Shown here in pieces: positions 34,384 through 41,307 of a stretch of 41,307 nt of DNA (its first letter is position 1; each line of letters starts with the position of its first letter). Where the stretch lies: positions 1 to 41,307 of the forward strand of contig SKZV01000032.1 of NCBI GenBank assembly GCA_007127165.1, read 5' to 3'. The translations under genes and the position numbers were made by a program. The DNA is from Rhodovibrio sp. (GTDB taxonomy: Bacteria; Pseudomonadota; Alphaproteobacteria; Kiloniellales; Rhodovibrionaceae). The notes under the pieces are model-generated. The model ran no database searches. It was not told the origin of the DNA and saw only the letters and a list, made by a program, of their open reading frames with translations.

Positions 34384-34689
34384 CTACCAGCTGGACTTGG
34401 TCATGCCGGGGATCTGCCCGATCAGCGCCAATTCACGCAACGCGATACGGGACAGGCGGAATTTGCGGTAATAAGCTCTCGACCGACCGGTCGCCTCACA
34501 GCGATTCCGGACCCGCGTACGCGAGCCGTTCCGCGGCAACTCTGCAAGCTTAAGACTCGCCTGAAACCGGTCTTCCGGCGGCAGGCTCGTATCCCGCACC
34601 TGGGCCTTCAACGCCTCGCGCTTGGCAGCATACTGCTTCGCCAGGCGAATGCGCTTGTTATTGGTCTCGATGGAGCTCTTCTTCGCCAT
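34384..34689 (-). CDS. rpsN: 30S ribosomal protein S14 (long, zinc-free form)
   Basis: 101 residues, the long type of S14 without CxxC pairs; only one Cys occurs, in [22 protein letters not shown]. The N-terminus [23 protein letters not shown] is typical. It lies 24 bp after rplE. The zinc-type paralogue is not present in the window. Confidence 0.98.
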   Translation of the reverse strand: MAKKSSIETNNKRIRLAKQYAAKREALKAQVRDTSLPPEDRFQASLKLAELPRNGSRTRVRNRCEATGRSRAYYRKFRLSRIALRELALIGQIPGMTKSSW

Positions 34690-34713
34690 CTCGAAAACTC
34701 TCCTCGTCGCCGC

Positions 34714-35256
34714 TCAGTTCTGAAACGGCATGTCGAAGCCCTTCAACAGGGCGTGCGCCTCTGAATTCGTCTTCGCGGTGGTGCAGATCACGATATCCAT
34801 GCCGCGAACTTCATCGACCTGATCGTAGTCGATTTCAGGGAACACAATCTGTTCCTTAAGCCCCATGGCGAAGTTGCCCTTGCCGTCGAAGCTATTCGCG
34901 GACACGCCGCGGAAGTCGCGGACGCGCGGCAGTGCAATAGTGACCAGCCGGTCGAGGAACTCGTACATCATTTCCCGACGCAGCGTGACCTTGCAGCCAA
35001 GCGGCATGCCTTCTCGCAGCTTGAAGCCGGCAATCGACTTCTTCGCTCGCGTAATCAACGGTTTCTGGCCGGAGATCCGTGCCAGTTCACCGGCGGCTGC
35101 CTGGACCTTTTTCTGGTCGGCAACAGCCTCGCCAACTCCCATGTTGATCACGATCTTGTCCAGCCGCGGGACCTCCATCGGGTTCTTGTACCCAAACTGC
35201 TCCTGCAACTGCTTCCGTACCGTGCCCTGGTAGTGTTCTTTCAATCGCGCCGGCAT
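34714..35256 (-). CDS. rplE: 50S ribosomal protein L5
   Basis: 180 residues, 5S rRNA-binding. Signatures are [21 protein letters not shown] and [26 protein letters not shown]. The ATG at 35256 ([10 protein letters not shown]) is chosen because it gives the normal L5 length and has AGGGAACAGGAA upstream; ATGs at 35277 and 35274 would overlap rplX. It lies 17 bp after rplX. Confidence 0.97.
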   Translation of the reverse strand: MPARLKEHYQGTVRKQLQEQFGYKNPMEVPRLDKIVINMGVGEAVADQKKVQAAAGELARISGQKPLITRAKKSIAGFKLREGMPLGCKVTLRREMMYEFLDRLVTIALPRVRDFRGVSANSFDGKGNFAMGLKEQIVFPEIDYDQVDEVRGMDIVICTTAKTNSEAHALLKGFDMPFQN

Positions 35257-35273
35257 CGTTCCTGTTCCCTCCA

Positions 35274-35591
35274 TCAACGGTCGATGGTCTCGCCGGTCCG
35301 CCGGGAGACGCGCACCTTGCGGCCGTCGTTGAGGAACTGAAAGCCGACTCGCGTCGCCTTTCCGTCCGAAGGATCCTCGATCGCCACATTCGACATGTGC
35401 ACCGGGGCCTCTTTTTCTACGATCCCACCCTGGCTGCGCATCGACTGGCGTTGATGGCGCTTGACCATATTGATGCCCTGAACGATGACGCGGTTCTCCG
35501 TCGGCAGGACCTTCAGGACCTCGCCGCTTTTGCCCCGGTCTTTTCCGGTCAGGACGACGACCTTGTCGCCACGTTTAATCTTGCTCGCCAT
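35274..35591 (-). CDS. rplX: 50S ribosomal protein L24
   Basis: 105 residues with the KOW motif near the N-terminus ([24 protein letters not shown]). The ATG at 35591 overlaps the rplN stop by one base (TGATG), implying coupled translation; a GTG one codon earlier is possible. L24 helps start large-subunit assembly. The order rplN-rplX-rplE is standard. Confidence 0.97.
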   Translation of the reverse strand: MASKIKRGDKVVVLTGKDRGKSGEVLKVLPTENRVIVQGINMVKRHQRQSMRSQGGIVEKEAPVHMSNVAIEDPSDGKATRVGFQFLNDGRKVRVSRRTGETIDR

Positions 35592-35959
35592 CACAGCACC
35601 TCTGGCGCAAGCGAGATGATCTTCATAAACTTCTTTGCCCGAAGCTCGCGCGTCACCGGGCCGAAGATCCGCGTGCCGATCGGCTCGTTCTGCCGGTTAA
35701 GCAGAACCGCCGCATTCCGGTCGAAGCGGATTGCCGTGCCGTCGAGGCGCCGGATTTCCTTCGCGGTGCGCACGACGACCGCGCGCTGCACGTCGCCCTT
35801 TTTCACGCGACCCCGGGGGATCGCTTCCTTTACGGAGACGATAATAATGTCCCCGACGCTGGCTGCCTTCCGTCCGGAACCGCCAAGCACCTTGATGCAT
35901 TGTACGCGGCGGGCCCCGGAGTTGTCGGCGACATCCAGCTGGGTCTGCATCTGGATCAT
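35591..35959 (-). CDS. rplN: 50S ribosomal protein L14
   Basis: 122 residues beginning [27 protein letters not shown], one of the most conserved ribosomal proteins, with [24 protein letters not shown] later. It is the first gene of the spc portion; there is no strong promoter or terminator between rpsQ and rplN (27 bp), so the S10 and spc genes may be one transcript here. Confidence 0.98.
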   Translation of the reverse strand: MIQMQTQLDVADNSGARRVQCIKVLGGSGRKAASVGDIIIVSVKEAIPRGRVKKGDVQRAVVVRTAKEIRRLDGTAIRFDRNAAVLLNRQNEPIGTRIFGPVTRELRAKKFMKIISLAPEVL

Positions 35960-35986
35960 CGGATTGAACCTTCTTCTCTCGGGCGC

Positions 35987-36232
35987 CTAGCCCGCATTCT
36001 CCGCTTCGGAGATCACTTCCCAGCGCTTCGTCTTCGAGTGCGGCGCACATTCCTGGATGCGGACAAGATCGCCGATCTTGGCGGAATTATCCGCGTCGTG
36101 CGCCGCATAGCGCTTCGAGCGCTTGATGAACTTCTTATACAGGGGGTGCTGGACCCGACGCTCGACAACAACCTGAATGGTCATGTCGCCCTTATCTGAT
36201 ACCACCGTTCCCTGGAGGATTCGCCGCGGCAT
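35987..36232 (-). CDS. rpsQ: 30S ribosomal protein S17
   Basis: 81 residues with the OB-fold signature [21 protein letters not shown] and [18 protein letters not shown]. It lies 3 bp after the rpmC stop. Normal length for the family. Confidence 0.97.
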   Translation of the reverse strand: MPRRILQGTVVSDKGDMTIQVVVERRVQHPLYKKFIKRSKRYAAHDADNSAKIGDLVRIQECAPHSKTKRWEVISEAENAG

Positions 36233-36235
36233 GGA

Positions 36236-36445
36236 TTACTTCTCCCGCCCTTGAGTTTGGCTGCTCTTCTCCGTCAGGAGAGTCTTGATCCGGCCGATGT
36301 CCCGGCGCACCTGACGCACCCGCGCAGTGTTCTCGAGCTGACCGCTGGCCTTTTGAAAGCGCAGATTGAACTGCTCCTTCTTCAACTGCAGCAGCTGGTC
36401 CTTCAGCTCTTCGCCCGTCTTCGCACGCAGCTCGGCGGCTTTCAT
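36236..36445 (-). CDS. rpmC: 50S ribosomal protein L29
   Basis: 69 residues, two-helix coil: [18 protein letters not shown] then [36 protein letters not shown]. The ATG at 36445 lies just after the rplP stop with GGAGGGCTAGAGCC upstream. The frame runs on to 36598 inside rplP but that part is not L29. L29 sits at the nascent-chain exit. Confidence 0.97.
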   Translation of the reverse strand: MKAAELRAKTGEELKDQLLQLKKEQFNLRFQKASGQLENTARVRQVRRDIGRIKTLLTEKSSQTQGREK

Positions 36446-36449
36446 GGCT

Positions 36450-36875
36450 CTAGCCCTCCAAACGCGTGATGAATTTGGTCTTGATCGGCAGCTTCGCCGA
36501 AGCGAGGCGGAAGGCTTCCTCCGCCGTCTCCTGCGGCACGCCGTCAAGCTCGAAGATGATTCGTCCGGGATGGACCCGCGCGGCCCACCACTCGACACTG
36601 CCCTTGCCCTTGCCCTGGCGGACTTCGGCGGGCTTCTCCGTCACCGGAAGGTCCGGGAATACCCGGATCCAGAGCTTGCCGACGCGGCGCATATGGCGCG
36701 TCACGGCCCGGCGCGCGGCCTCAATCTGCCGGGCGGAGAGCCGGGCCGATGTCTCGGCCTTCAGCCCATACTGCCCAAAATTGATGGAAGTTCCGCCCTT
36801 CGCGACGCCACGCAGAGCCGTCTTGCCCTTGTGCGCCTTGCGGTACTTCGTTCTTTTCGGCTGCCTCATCGACAT
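36450..36875 (-). CDS. rplP: 50S ribosomal protein L16
   Basis: 141 residues with [14 protein letters not shown] near the start, [14 protein letters not shown], and [26 protein letters not shown] second Met two codons in is the alternative start and would give the more usual N-terminus. It contacts the A-site tRNA and 5S rRNA region. It lies 43 bp after rpsC. Confidence 0.98.
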   Translation of the reverse strand: MSMRQPKRTKYRKAHKGKTALRGVAKGGTSINFGQYGLKAETSARLSARQIEAARRAVTRHMRRVGKLWIRVFPDLPVTEKPAEVRQGKGKGSVEWWAARVHPGRIIFELDGVPQETAEEAFRLASAKLPIKTKFITRLEG

Positions 36876-36918
36876 GGTCGTCGATCCTTACGCTTTCGTG
36901 TCGACTTTCGCCCGCGCT

Positions 36919-37599
36919 CTAGCGCGCCGGCTGGGCTTCCTGCTGGCGCTTGTCCTGCGCCATCGGGTCGTGCCCAAGAATTTCGCCCTTGAAGACCCAG
37001 ACCTTTACGCCGCAGGTTCCATAGGCCGTCTTTGCCGTCGCTTCGGCATAATCGATATCCGCGCGCAGCGTGTGCAGCGGAACCCGGCCCTCATGGTACC
37101 ATTCGGTCCGGGCAATCTCGGCTCCGCCAAGCCGCCCGCCGCAGGTGATGCGGATACCTTGTGCGCCAAGGCGCATGGCCGACTGCACCGCGCGCTTCAT
37201 AGCGCGACGGAAGGCCACCCGGCGCTCCAACTGATTGGCGATGTTTTCCGCCACCAACCGCGCCTCGATCTCCGGCTTGCGGATTTCGAGAATGTTGAGA
37301 TGCACCTCGCTGCCGGTCATCTTCTGCAGCTCCTGACGGAGCTTCTCGATGTCCGCGCCCTTCTTGCCGATTACGACGCCCGGCCGCGCCGTGTGGATCG
37401 TGATGCGCGCCTTCTTGGACGGCCGCTCGATGACGATGCGCGCGATTCCCGCCTGATGGAGCCGCTTTTTCAGGAACCGGCGCAGGCGCAGGTCCTCGTG
37501 CAGCAGATCGCCGTATTGTTGGTGTCCAGCGTACCAGCGCGAGTCCCAAGTGCGGTTGATGCCGAGGCGGAACCCGATCGGATTGATCTTATGACCCAT
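36919..37599 (-). CDS. rpsC: 30S ribosomal protein S3
   Basis: 226 residues. It begins [14 protein letters not shown]. The KH domain has the GxxG loop in [16 protein letters not shown]. The C-terminal domain has RIGAQG-like [22 protein letters not shown]. It lies at the mRNA entry. It is 3 bp after rplV. Confidence 0.98.
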   Translation of the reverse strand: MGHKINPIGFRLGINRTWDSRWYAGHQQYGDLLHEDLRLRRFLKKRLHQAGIARIVIERPSKKARITIHTARPGVVIGKKGADIEKLRQELQKMTGSEVHLNILEIRKPEIEARLVAENIANQLERRVAFRRAMKRAVQSAMRLGAQGIRITCGGRLGGAEIARTEWYHEGRVPLHTLRADIDYAEATAKTAYGTCGVKVWVFKGEILGHDPMAQDKRQQEAQPAR

Positions 37600-37602
37600 A
37601 GC

Positions 37603-37983
37603 TTAAGCGTTCTCCTCGCGCTCGCGGACCACGACGGTCAGCCGGCTGAAGGGCTTCTGAATCGGCCCTACCCGGCCCCTGGCACGGGGACGGAAGCGCT
37701 TCATCACCAGCGCCTTGCCAACCGACGCTTCGGCAACATAGAGCCGGTCCACGTCAAGCTGGTGGTTGTTTTCCGCATTGGCGATCGCCGACTGCAGAAC
37801 CTTTTTCACGTCGGCTGCGATCCGGCGTTTGCTGAAGGTGAGGTCCGCCAGCGCCTTTTCCGCCTTCTGTCCGCGAATCAGGCCGCACAGCAAGTTCAAC
37901 TTCTGCGGGCTCACGCGCAGGGACGTCGCCCGGGCCAGCGCCTCGTTTTCGGGCAATGCCCGTTCGGCCTTCGGCTTGCCCAT
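37603..37983 (-). CDS. rplV: 50S ribosomal protein L22
   Basis: 126 residues with [24 protein letters not shown] and the exit-tunnel loop region [34 protein letters not shown]. It lies 3 bp after rpsS. Normal family length; no insert in the tunnel loop was seen. Confidence 0.98.
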   Translation of the reverse strand: MGKPKAERALPENEALARATSLRVSPQKLNLLCGLIRGQKAEKALADLTFSKRRIAADVKKVLQSAIANAENNHQLDVDRLYVAEASVGKALVMKRFRPRARGRVGPIQKPFSRLTVVVREREENA

Positions 37984-37986
37984 GGT

Positions 37987-38265
37987 CTACTTCCTCCTCG
38001 CCTTCTTGTCGGCGATGTGGCCGTGGAAGGTCCTGGTCGGGGCGAACTCGCCCAACTTGTGACCCACCATCTGCTCGGTCACCAGGACCGGCAGAAACTT
38101 CTTGCCGTTATGGACGCCGAAGGTCAGTCCCACGAACTGGGGCATGATCGTCGAACGTCGCGACCAAGTCTTGATAATCTCTTTGCGGCCCTTCTCGCGA
38201 GCGACGTCTGCCTTTTTCAGCAGATAGCCGTCAACAAAAGGACCCTTCCATACCGAGCGCGCCAA
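37987..38265 (-). CDS. rpsS: 30S ribosomal protein S19
   Basis: 92 residues: [20 protein letters not shown], then [30 protein letters not shown] and [16 protein letters not shown], all standard. It lies 12 bp after rplB and 3 bp before rplV. Confidence 0.98.
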   Translation of the reverse strand: MARSVWKGPFVDGYLLKKADVAREKGRKEIIKTWSRRSTIMPQFVGLTFGVHNGKKFLPVLVTEQMVGHKLGEFAPTRTFHGHIADKKARRK

Positions 38266-38277
38266 AGGTGGCCTCCG

Positions 38278-39111
38278 TTACTTACGCTTCTTTTGCCGAC
38301 GCCGCACGATCAAGGAGTCCGTGCGCTTGGTCTTGCGGGTCTTGGCGCCCTTGGTGGGCTTGCCCCAAGGCGTCACCGGGTGACGTCCGCCCGAAGTCCG
38401 GCCTTCGCCGCCGCCGTGCGGATGATCGATCGGGTTCATCGCGACGCCGCGAACCACGGGCCGCCGACCCAACCAACGCGTCCGGCCTGCCTTGCCCCGG
38501 TTGATATTGCCGTGGTCCGAATTCGAAACCGCGCCAACCGTCGCCATGCATTCGGCGCGCACCATGCGAACCTCGCCGGAGAGCAGCCGCAAGAGAGCGT
38601 ATCCCGCATCTCGGCCCACAAGCTGGGCGTAGTTTCCGGCGGCGCGAGCGATCTGACCGCCCTTGCCGGGCTTCATCTCCACGTTATGCACGATCGTTCC
38701 AATCGGAACCGACCGCAGCGGCATCGCGTTGCCCGGCTTAACGTCGGTCTTTTCGCCCGCAATCACGCTGTCTCCGGCCTTGAGACGCTGCGGAGCCAGG
38801 ATGTAGGCCTGCTCGCCGTCCTCATAGGAGATCAGCGCGATGAACGCGGTCCGGTTCGGATCGTATTCGAGGCGCTCGACCTTGCCCGGCGCGTCGAACT
38901 TCCGCCGCTTGAAGTCCACCAGGCGGTACGACTGCTTATGCCCGCCACCATGATGGTGCTGCGTCACACGGCCGGTGTTGTTGCGTCCGCCGCTCTTCTT
39001 CAGCCCCTCGGTCAGCGCCTTGACAGGCTTGCCCTTCCAAAGGTCCTTGCGATCGACCGTGACCAGCTGACGCTGGCTGGGCGTAATCGGATTGTAGGTC
39101 TTCAGCGCCAT
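38278..39111 (-). CDS. rplB: 50S ribosomal protein L2
   Basis: 277 residues with [19 protein letters not shown] near the N-terminus and the catalytic-centre-proximal segment [30 protein letters not shown] near the C-terminus. The conserved His in [10 protein letters not shown] is present. It lies 3 bp after rplW. Confidence 0.98.
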   Translation of the reverse strand: MALKTYNPITPSQRQLVTVDRKDLWKGKPVKALTEGLKKSGGRNNTGRVTQHHHGGGHKQSYRLVDFKRRKFDAPGKVERLEYDPNRTAFIALISYEDGEQAYILAPQRLKAGDSVIAGEKTDVKPGNAMPLRSVPIGTIVHNVEMKPGKGGQIARAAGNYAQLVGRDAGYALLRLLSGEVRMVRAECMATVGAVSNSDHGNINRGKAGRTRWLGRRPVVRGVAMNPIDHPHGGGEGRTSGGRHPVTPWGKPTKGAKTRKTKRTDSLIVRRRQKKRK

Positions 39112-39114
39112 CGC

Positions 39115-39447
39115 TTAGATCCCCGTCGTCACGTCGATGCTGTGGCCCTCTTCCAGGGTCACGTAGGCCTTCTTGATGTCGGACCGCCGACCCTTGATGC
39201 CGCGGAAGCGCTTGACTTTGCCCTTCTGCCGCAGAGTGTTCACGTCCTTCACCTGGACCTTGAAAAGGCCCTCGATGGCCGCCTTGATTTCCGGCTTCGT
39301 CGCCTCGAGCGGCACCCGGAACGCAACCTGATTGTGCTCCGACGCCATCGTCGACTTTTCCGTAATAATCGGCGCTCGAACCAGGTCGTACATGCGCTCC
39401 TGGGTCAGCGACACCGGCTTGGAAGCCTGAATTCGCGTTTTGCTCAT
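39115..39447 (-). CDS. rplW: 50S ribosomal protein L23
   Basis: 110 residues. A short N-terminal addition ([15 protein letters not shown]) precedes the usual [17 protein letters not shown]. The end has [19 protein letters not shown]23 is at the tunnel exit and docks signal-recognition particle and trigger factor. The start overlaps rplD by 4 bases. Confidence 0.97.
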   Translation of the reverse strand: MSKTRIQASKPVSLTQERMYDLVRAPIITEKSTMASEHNQVAFRVPLEATKPEIKAAIEGLFKVQVKDVNTLRQKGKVKRFRGIKGRRSDIKKAYVTLEEGHSIDVTTGI

Positions 39448-40064
39448 GTCAGTCGCGCCTCCAGCGCTTCTACGGCATCCTTCGTCAGCACCAGATAGTC
39501 GTGCCTCAGAATGTCATGAACGTTTGCCCCGATTTGCGGCAGAACGTCGATCCCGACAATGTTCCGCGCCGCAAGCGAGAAGTTCTCGTCAAGCTGCGCG
39601 CCGTCCACGACCAGCACCGAACCGAGCCCGAGGACGTCGAGCCGCTGACGCAGATCCTTCGTCTTCAGCGTGTCGATACGCGCCTGATCCAGAACCATCA
39701 GCCTGCCTTCCGCCGCCTTGGCGGAGAGCGCTGTGCGGAGTCCGAGCTGACGCACCTTCTTGGGCAGCGCGTACTCGAAGCTGCGCGGACGCGGGCCGTG
39801 GGCGCGGCCGCCGCCACGGAAGATGTTCGCGGACTTGGCCCCGTGACGCGCGCGTCCGGTACCCTTCTGCCGGTAAATCTTCTTTGTCGAGGCGTTGATC
39901 TCGCCGCGCGTTTTTGTCGACGCGGTTCCGGCGCGGCGCTTGGCGAGTTGCCAGTCGACGACCCGGGCAAGGATGTCCTTGCGAACCGGCAGGCCGAAGA
40001 CCGCATCGTTCAGCTCGATCTCGCCGGCTTGCTGATTGTCCAGCGTGGTCACCGGGCACTTCAT
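39444..40064 (-). CDS. rplD: 50S ribosomal protein L4
   Basis: 206 residues with the tunnel loop [32 protein letters not shown] and [22 protein letters not shown]. In E. coli L4 represses the S10 operon; the present window shows no obvious S10 leader hairpin to judge this. It lies 3 bp after rplC. Confidence 0.98.
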   Translation of the reverse strand: MKCPVTTLDNQQAGEIELNDAVFGLPVRKDILARVVDWQLAKRRAGTASTKTRGEINASTKKIYRQKGTGRARHGAKSANIFRGGGRAHGPRPRSFEYALPKKVRQLGLRTALSAKAAEGRLMVLDQARIDTLKTKDLRQRLDVLGLGSVLVVDGAQLDENFSLAARNIVGIDVLPQIGANVHDILRHDYLVLTKDAVEALEARLT

Positions 40065-40067
40065 GGC

Positions 40068-40796
40068 TTACTGATCCTTCTTCTCTTCCGCCGGAGCCGC
40101 ATCGCCATCCGGGCTTTCCGCTGCCGCGCGCAGACCGGCCGGGAACGGAGCGTTCTCGGGCAACTGGCGCTTGATCGCGTCGGTAATCCGGACCCAACTG
40201 CCGTCGTGGCCGGGGATATTGCCGCGGACCAGAAGCAGATTGCGCTCCTCGTCGATCGAGACGACCTTCAGGTTCTGCGTGGTCACCTTGCGGTTGCCCA
40301 TCTGCCCCGGCATCTTCTTGCCTTTGAAGACCTTGCCCGGGTCCTGCATCTGACCGGTCGAGCCCATCGAACGGTGCACCGCCGAAACGCCGTGACTGGC
40401 GCGCTGGCCGCCGAAGTTGTGCCGCTTGATCGCGCCCTGAAAGCCGCGGCCGATCGTGATCCCGCTGGCATCGACGAACTGCCCGGGCACGAAGTGGCTG
40501 GCGGAGAGTTCCTGGCCCGGCTCAAGCAATGCATCGCCCGAAACCCGGAACTCGCCAACATTCGCCTTGGGCGCAACCTTAGCCTTGGCGAAGTGCTCGC
40601 GCATCGGCTTCGGCACGTTCTTCGCCTTTGCCTTGCCAACGCCCAACTGCACGGCCGAGTAGCCGTCCTTCTCCTCGGTGCGCACCGCAACCACCTGGCA
40701 ACCGTCCACATGCAGGACGGTCACCGGGACATGCTGTCCCTCCTCGGTGAAGATGCGGGTCATCCCAAGCTTTTTTGCGAGTACGCCGGTGCGCAT
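40068..40796 (-). CDS. rplC: 50S ribosomal protein L3
   Basis: 242 residues with [16 protein letters not shown] at the start and the finger segment [24 protein letters not shown]. An Ala/Pro/acidic then Lys tail of about 25 residues (from about 218) extends past the common bacterial end. L3 binds early in large-subunit assembly. It lies 4 bp after rpsJ. Confidence 0.98.
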   Translation of the reverse strand: MRTGVLAKKLGMTRIFTEEGQHVPVTVLHVDGCQVVAVRTEEKDGYSAVQLGVGKAKAKNVPKPMREHFAKAKVAPKANVGEFRVSGDALLEPGQELSASHFVPGQFVDASGITIGRGFQGAIKRHNFGGQRASHGVSAVHRSMGSTGQMQDPGKVFKGKKMPGQMGNRKVTTQNLKVVSIDEERNLLLVRGNIPGHDGSWVRITDAIKRQLPENAPFPAGLRAAAESPDGDAAPAEEKKDQ

Positions 40797-40800
40797 CGGT

Positions 40801-41115
40801 TCAACCCTTCAACTTGATCTCGACGTCCACGCCGGCGGCAAGGTCGAGCTTCATCAGCGCGTCCACCGTCTGTGGCGTCGGGTCCACAATGTCGAGCAAC
40901 CGCTTATGCGTACGGATCTCGAACTGATCGCGGCTCTTCTTATCGATATGCGGCGACCGCAGCACGGTATATTTTTCCGTGTGCGTCGGCAGGGGAATCG
41001 GCCCCCGCACGCGCGCGCCGGTCCGCTTGGCCGTATTCACGATCTCCGAGGTCGACTGGTCGAGGACTCGGTGCTCGAAGGCCTTCAAGCGGATGCGAAT
41101 ATTCTGGCTTTCCAT
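40801..41115 (-). CDS. rpsJ: 30S ribosomal protein S10 (NusE)
   Basis: 104 residues: [20 protein letters not shown], then [46 protein letters not shown]. The ATG at 41115 gives the family N-terminus; a GTG at 41124 is possible but less likely. S10 is also the antitermination factor NusE. It is separated from tuf by 71 bp and heads the S10 gene block. Confidence 0.97.
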   Translation of the reverse strand: MESQNIRIRLKAFEHRVLDQSTSEIVNTAKRTGARVRGPIPLPTHTEKYTVLRSPHIDKKSRDQFEIRTHKRLLDIVDPTPQTVDALMKLDLAAGVDVEIKLKG

Positions 41116-41186
41116 TGTCGCCACCCGTTTGCGACGGAGGCGGCCGCGGCTGTTTCCGCGACTGCCTCTCGTACGCTTTGCCTCAA

Positions 41187-41307
41187 TTACTCGATGATTT
41201 TGGCCACGACGCCGGCGCCGACGGTGCGTCCGCCTTCGCGGATCGCGAAGCGAAGGCCCTCGTCCATGGCGATCGGCGCGATCAGCTCGACCGACATCGT
41301 CACGTTG
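41187..41307 (-). CDS. tuf: Elongation factor Tu, C-terminal end (partial)
   Basis: The last 40 residues, ending [35 protein letters not shown] before TAA at 41189-41187. This is the domain 3 end of EF-Tu, which contacts EF-Ts and tRNA. The tuf-rpsJ linkage is standard at the start of the S10 region. The remainder lies beyond the window. Confidence 0.98.
   Translation of the reverse strand, partial: NVTMSVELIAPIAMDEGLRFAIREGGRTVGAGVVAKIIE

Noticed and set aside
36466-39498. A 1010-codon open frame on the plus strand, opposite rplP to rplW
   Set aside because: It is antisense to seven well-identified ribosomal protein genes. High GC at third codon positions leaves stop-free frames on the opposite strand; the translation is Arg/Leu/His-rich with no domain.
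39501-40817. A 438-codon plus-strand frame opposite rplD and rplC
   Set aside because: Shadow of ribosomal genes, no supporting signals.
1-41307. tRNA, rRNA, CRISPR, insertion sequence, phage or toxin-antitoxin genes
   Set aside because: Both strands and all intergenic stretches were read for them; no cloverleaf, regularly spaced repeats, transposase or integrase signatures were seen.

Overview
This 41.3 kb window is GC-rich chromosomal DNA, almost certainly from an alphaproteobacterium and probably Rhodospirillales in the broad sense. The evidence is the S10-spc-alpha gene order with adk after secY and without rpsD, an ileS-lspA-BamF-M16-M16-mutL block, a tandem-motif DUF1127 protein, and a PmtA-like methyltransferase. 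The genus cannot be named from the sequence. No tRNA, rRNA, CRISPR array, insertion sequence, phage gene or attachment site was seen. Most of the window is core chromosome.

Left part (1-4271, minus strand): a formate dehydrogenase operon reading torD-like chaperone, small TAT-signal protein, fdhA (Cys-type molybdopterin subunit), fdhB (Fe-S subunit, cut by the window edge). A near-consensus sigma-70 promoter lies upstream. Next (4527-6189, minus) are an ECF sigma factor, its overlapping membrane anti-sigma factor, and a 44-residue entericidin-type lipoprotein ending in a strong terminator.

Centre-left (6560-15250, minus): ileS, lspA, BamF-type lipoprotein, catalytic M16 peptidase, non-catalytic M16 partner, mutL. 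These are closely spaced in one direction and centre on lipoprotein maturation and the outer membrane. A PmtA-like phospholipid methyltransferase (plus strand) diverges from ileS.

Centre (16123-26161): ugpAEC transport genes (minus) with no ugpB beside them, a chemoreceptor (plus), an M24 aminopeptidase P with an unusual N-terminal extension (minus), a Bax-like glucosaminidase (plus), an intergenic inverted-repeat element, a DUF1127 protein with two copies of the motif (plus), and a PLP aminotransferase (plus).

Right part (26224-41307, minus): tuf (partial), the S10 and spc ribosomal protein genes, secY, adk, rpsM, rpsK, rpoA, rplQ, ended by a terminator. The genes are packed within a few bases of each other from rpsJ to rplO, but three spacers in the alpha-operon part (rpsM side 460 bp, rpsK-rpoA 172 bp, rpoA-rplQ 324 bp) are long and carry hairpins.

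I found no clearly new multi-gene system. The best leads are the ECF sigma/entericidin locus with a tandemly duplicated ribosome-binding segment, the structured rpoA-rplQ spacer, the double DUF1127 protein with a palindrome upstream, and the lspA-BamF-M16 pair block.
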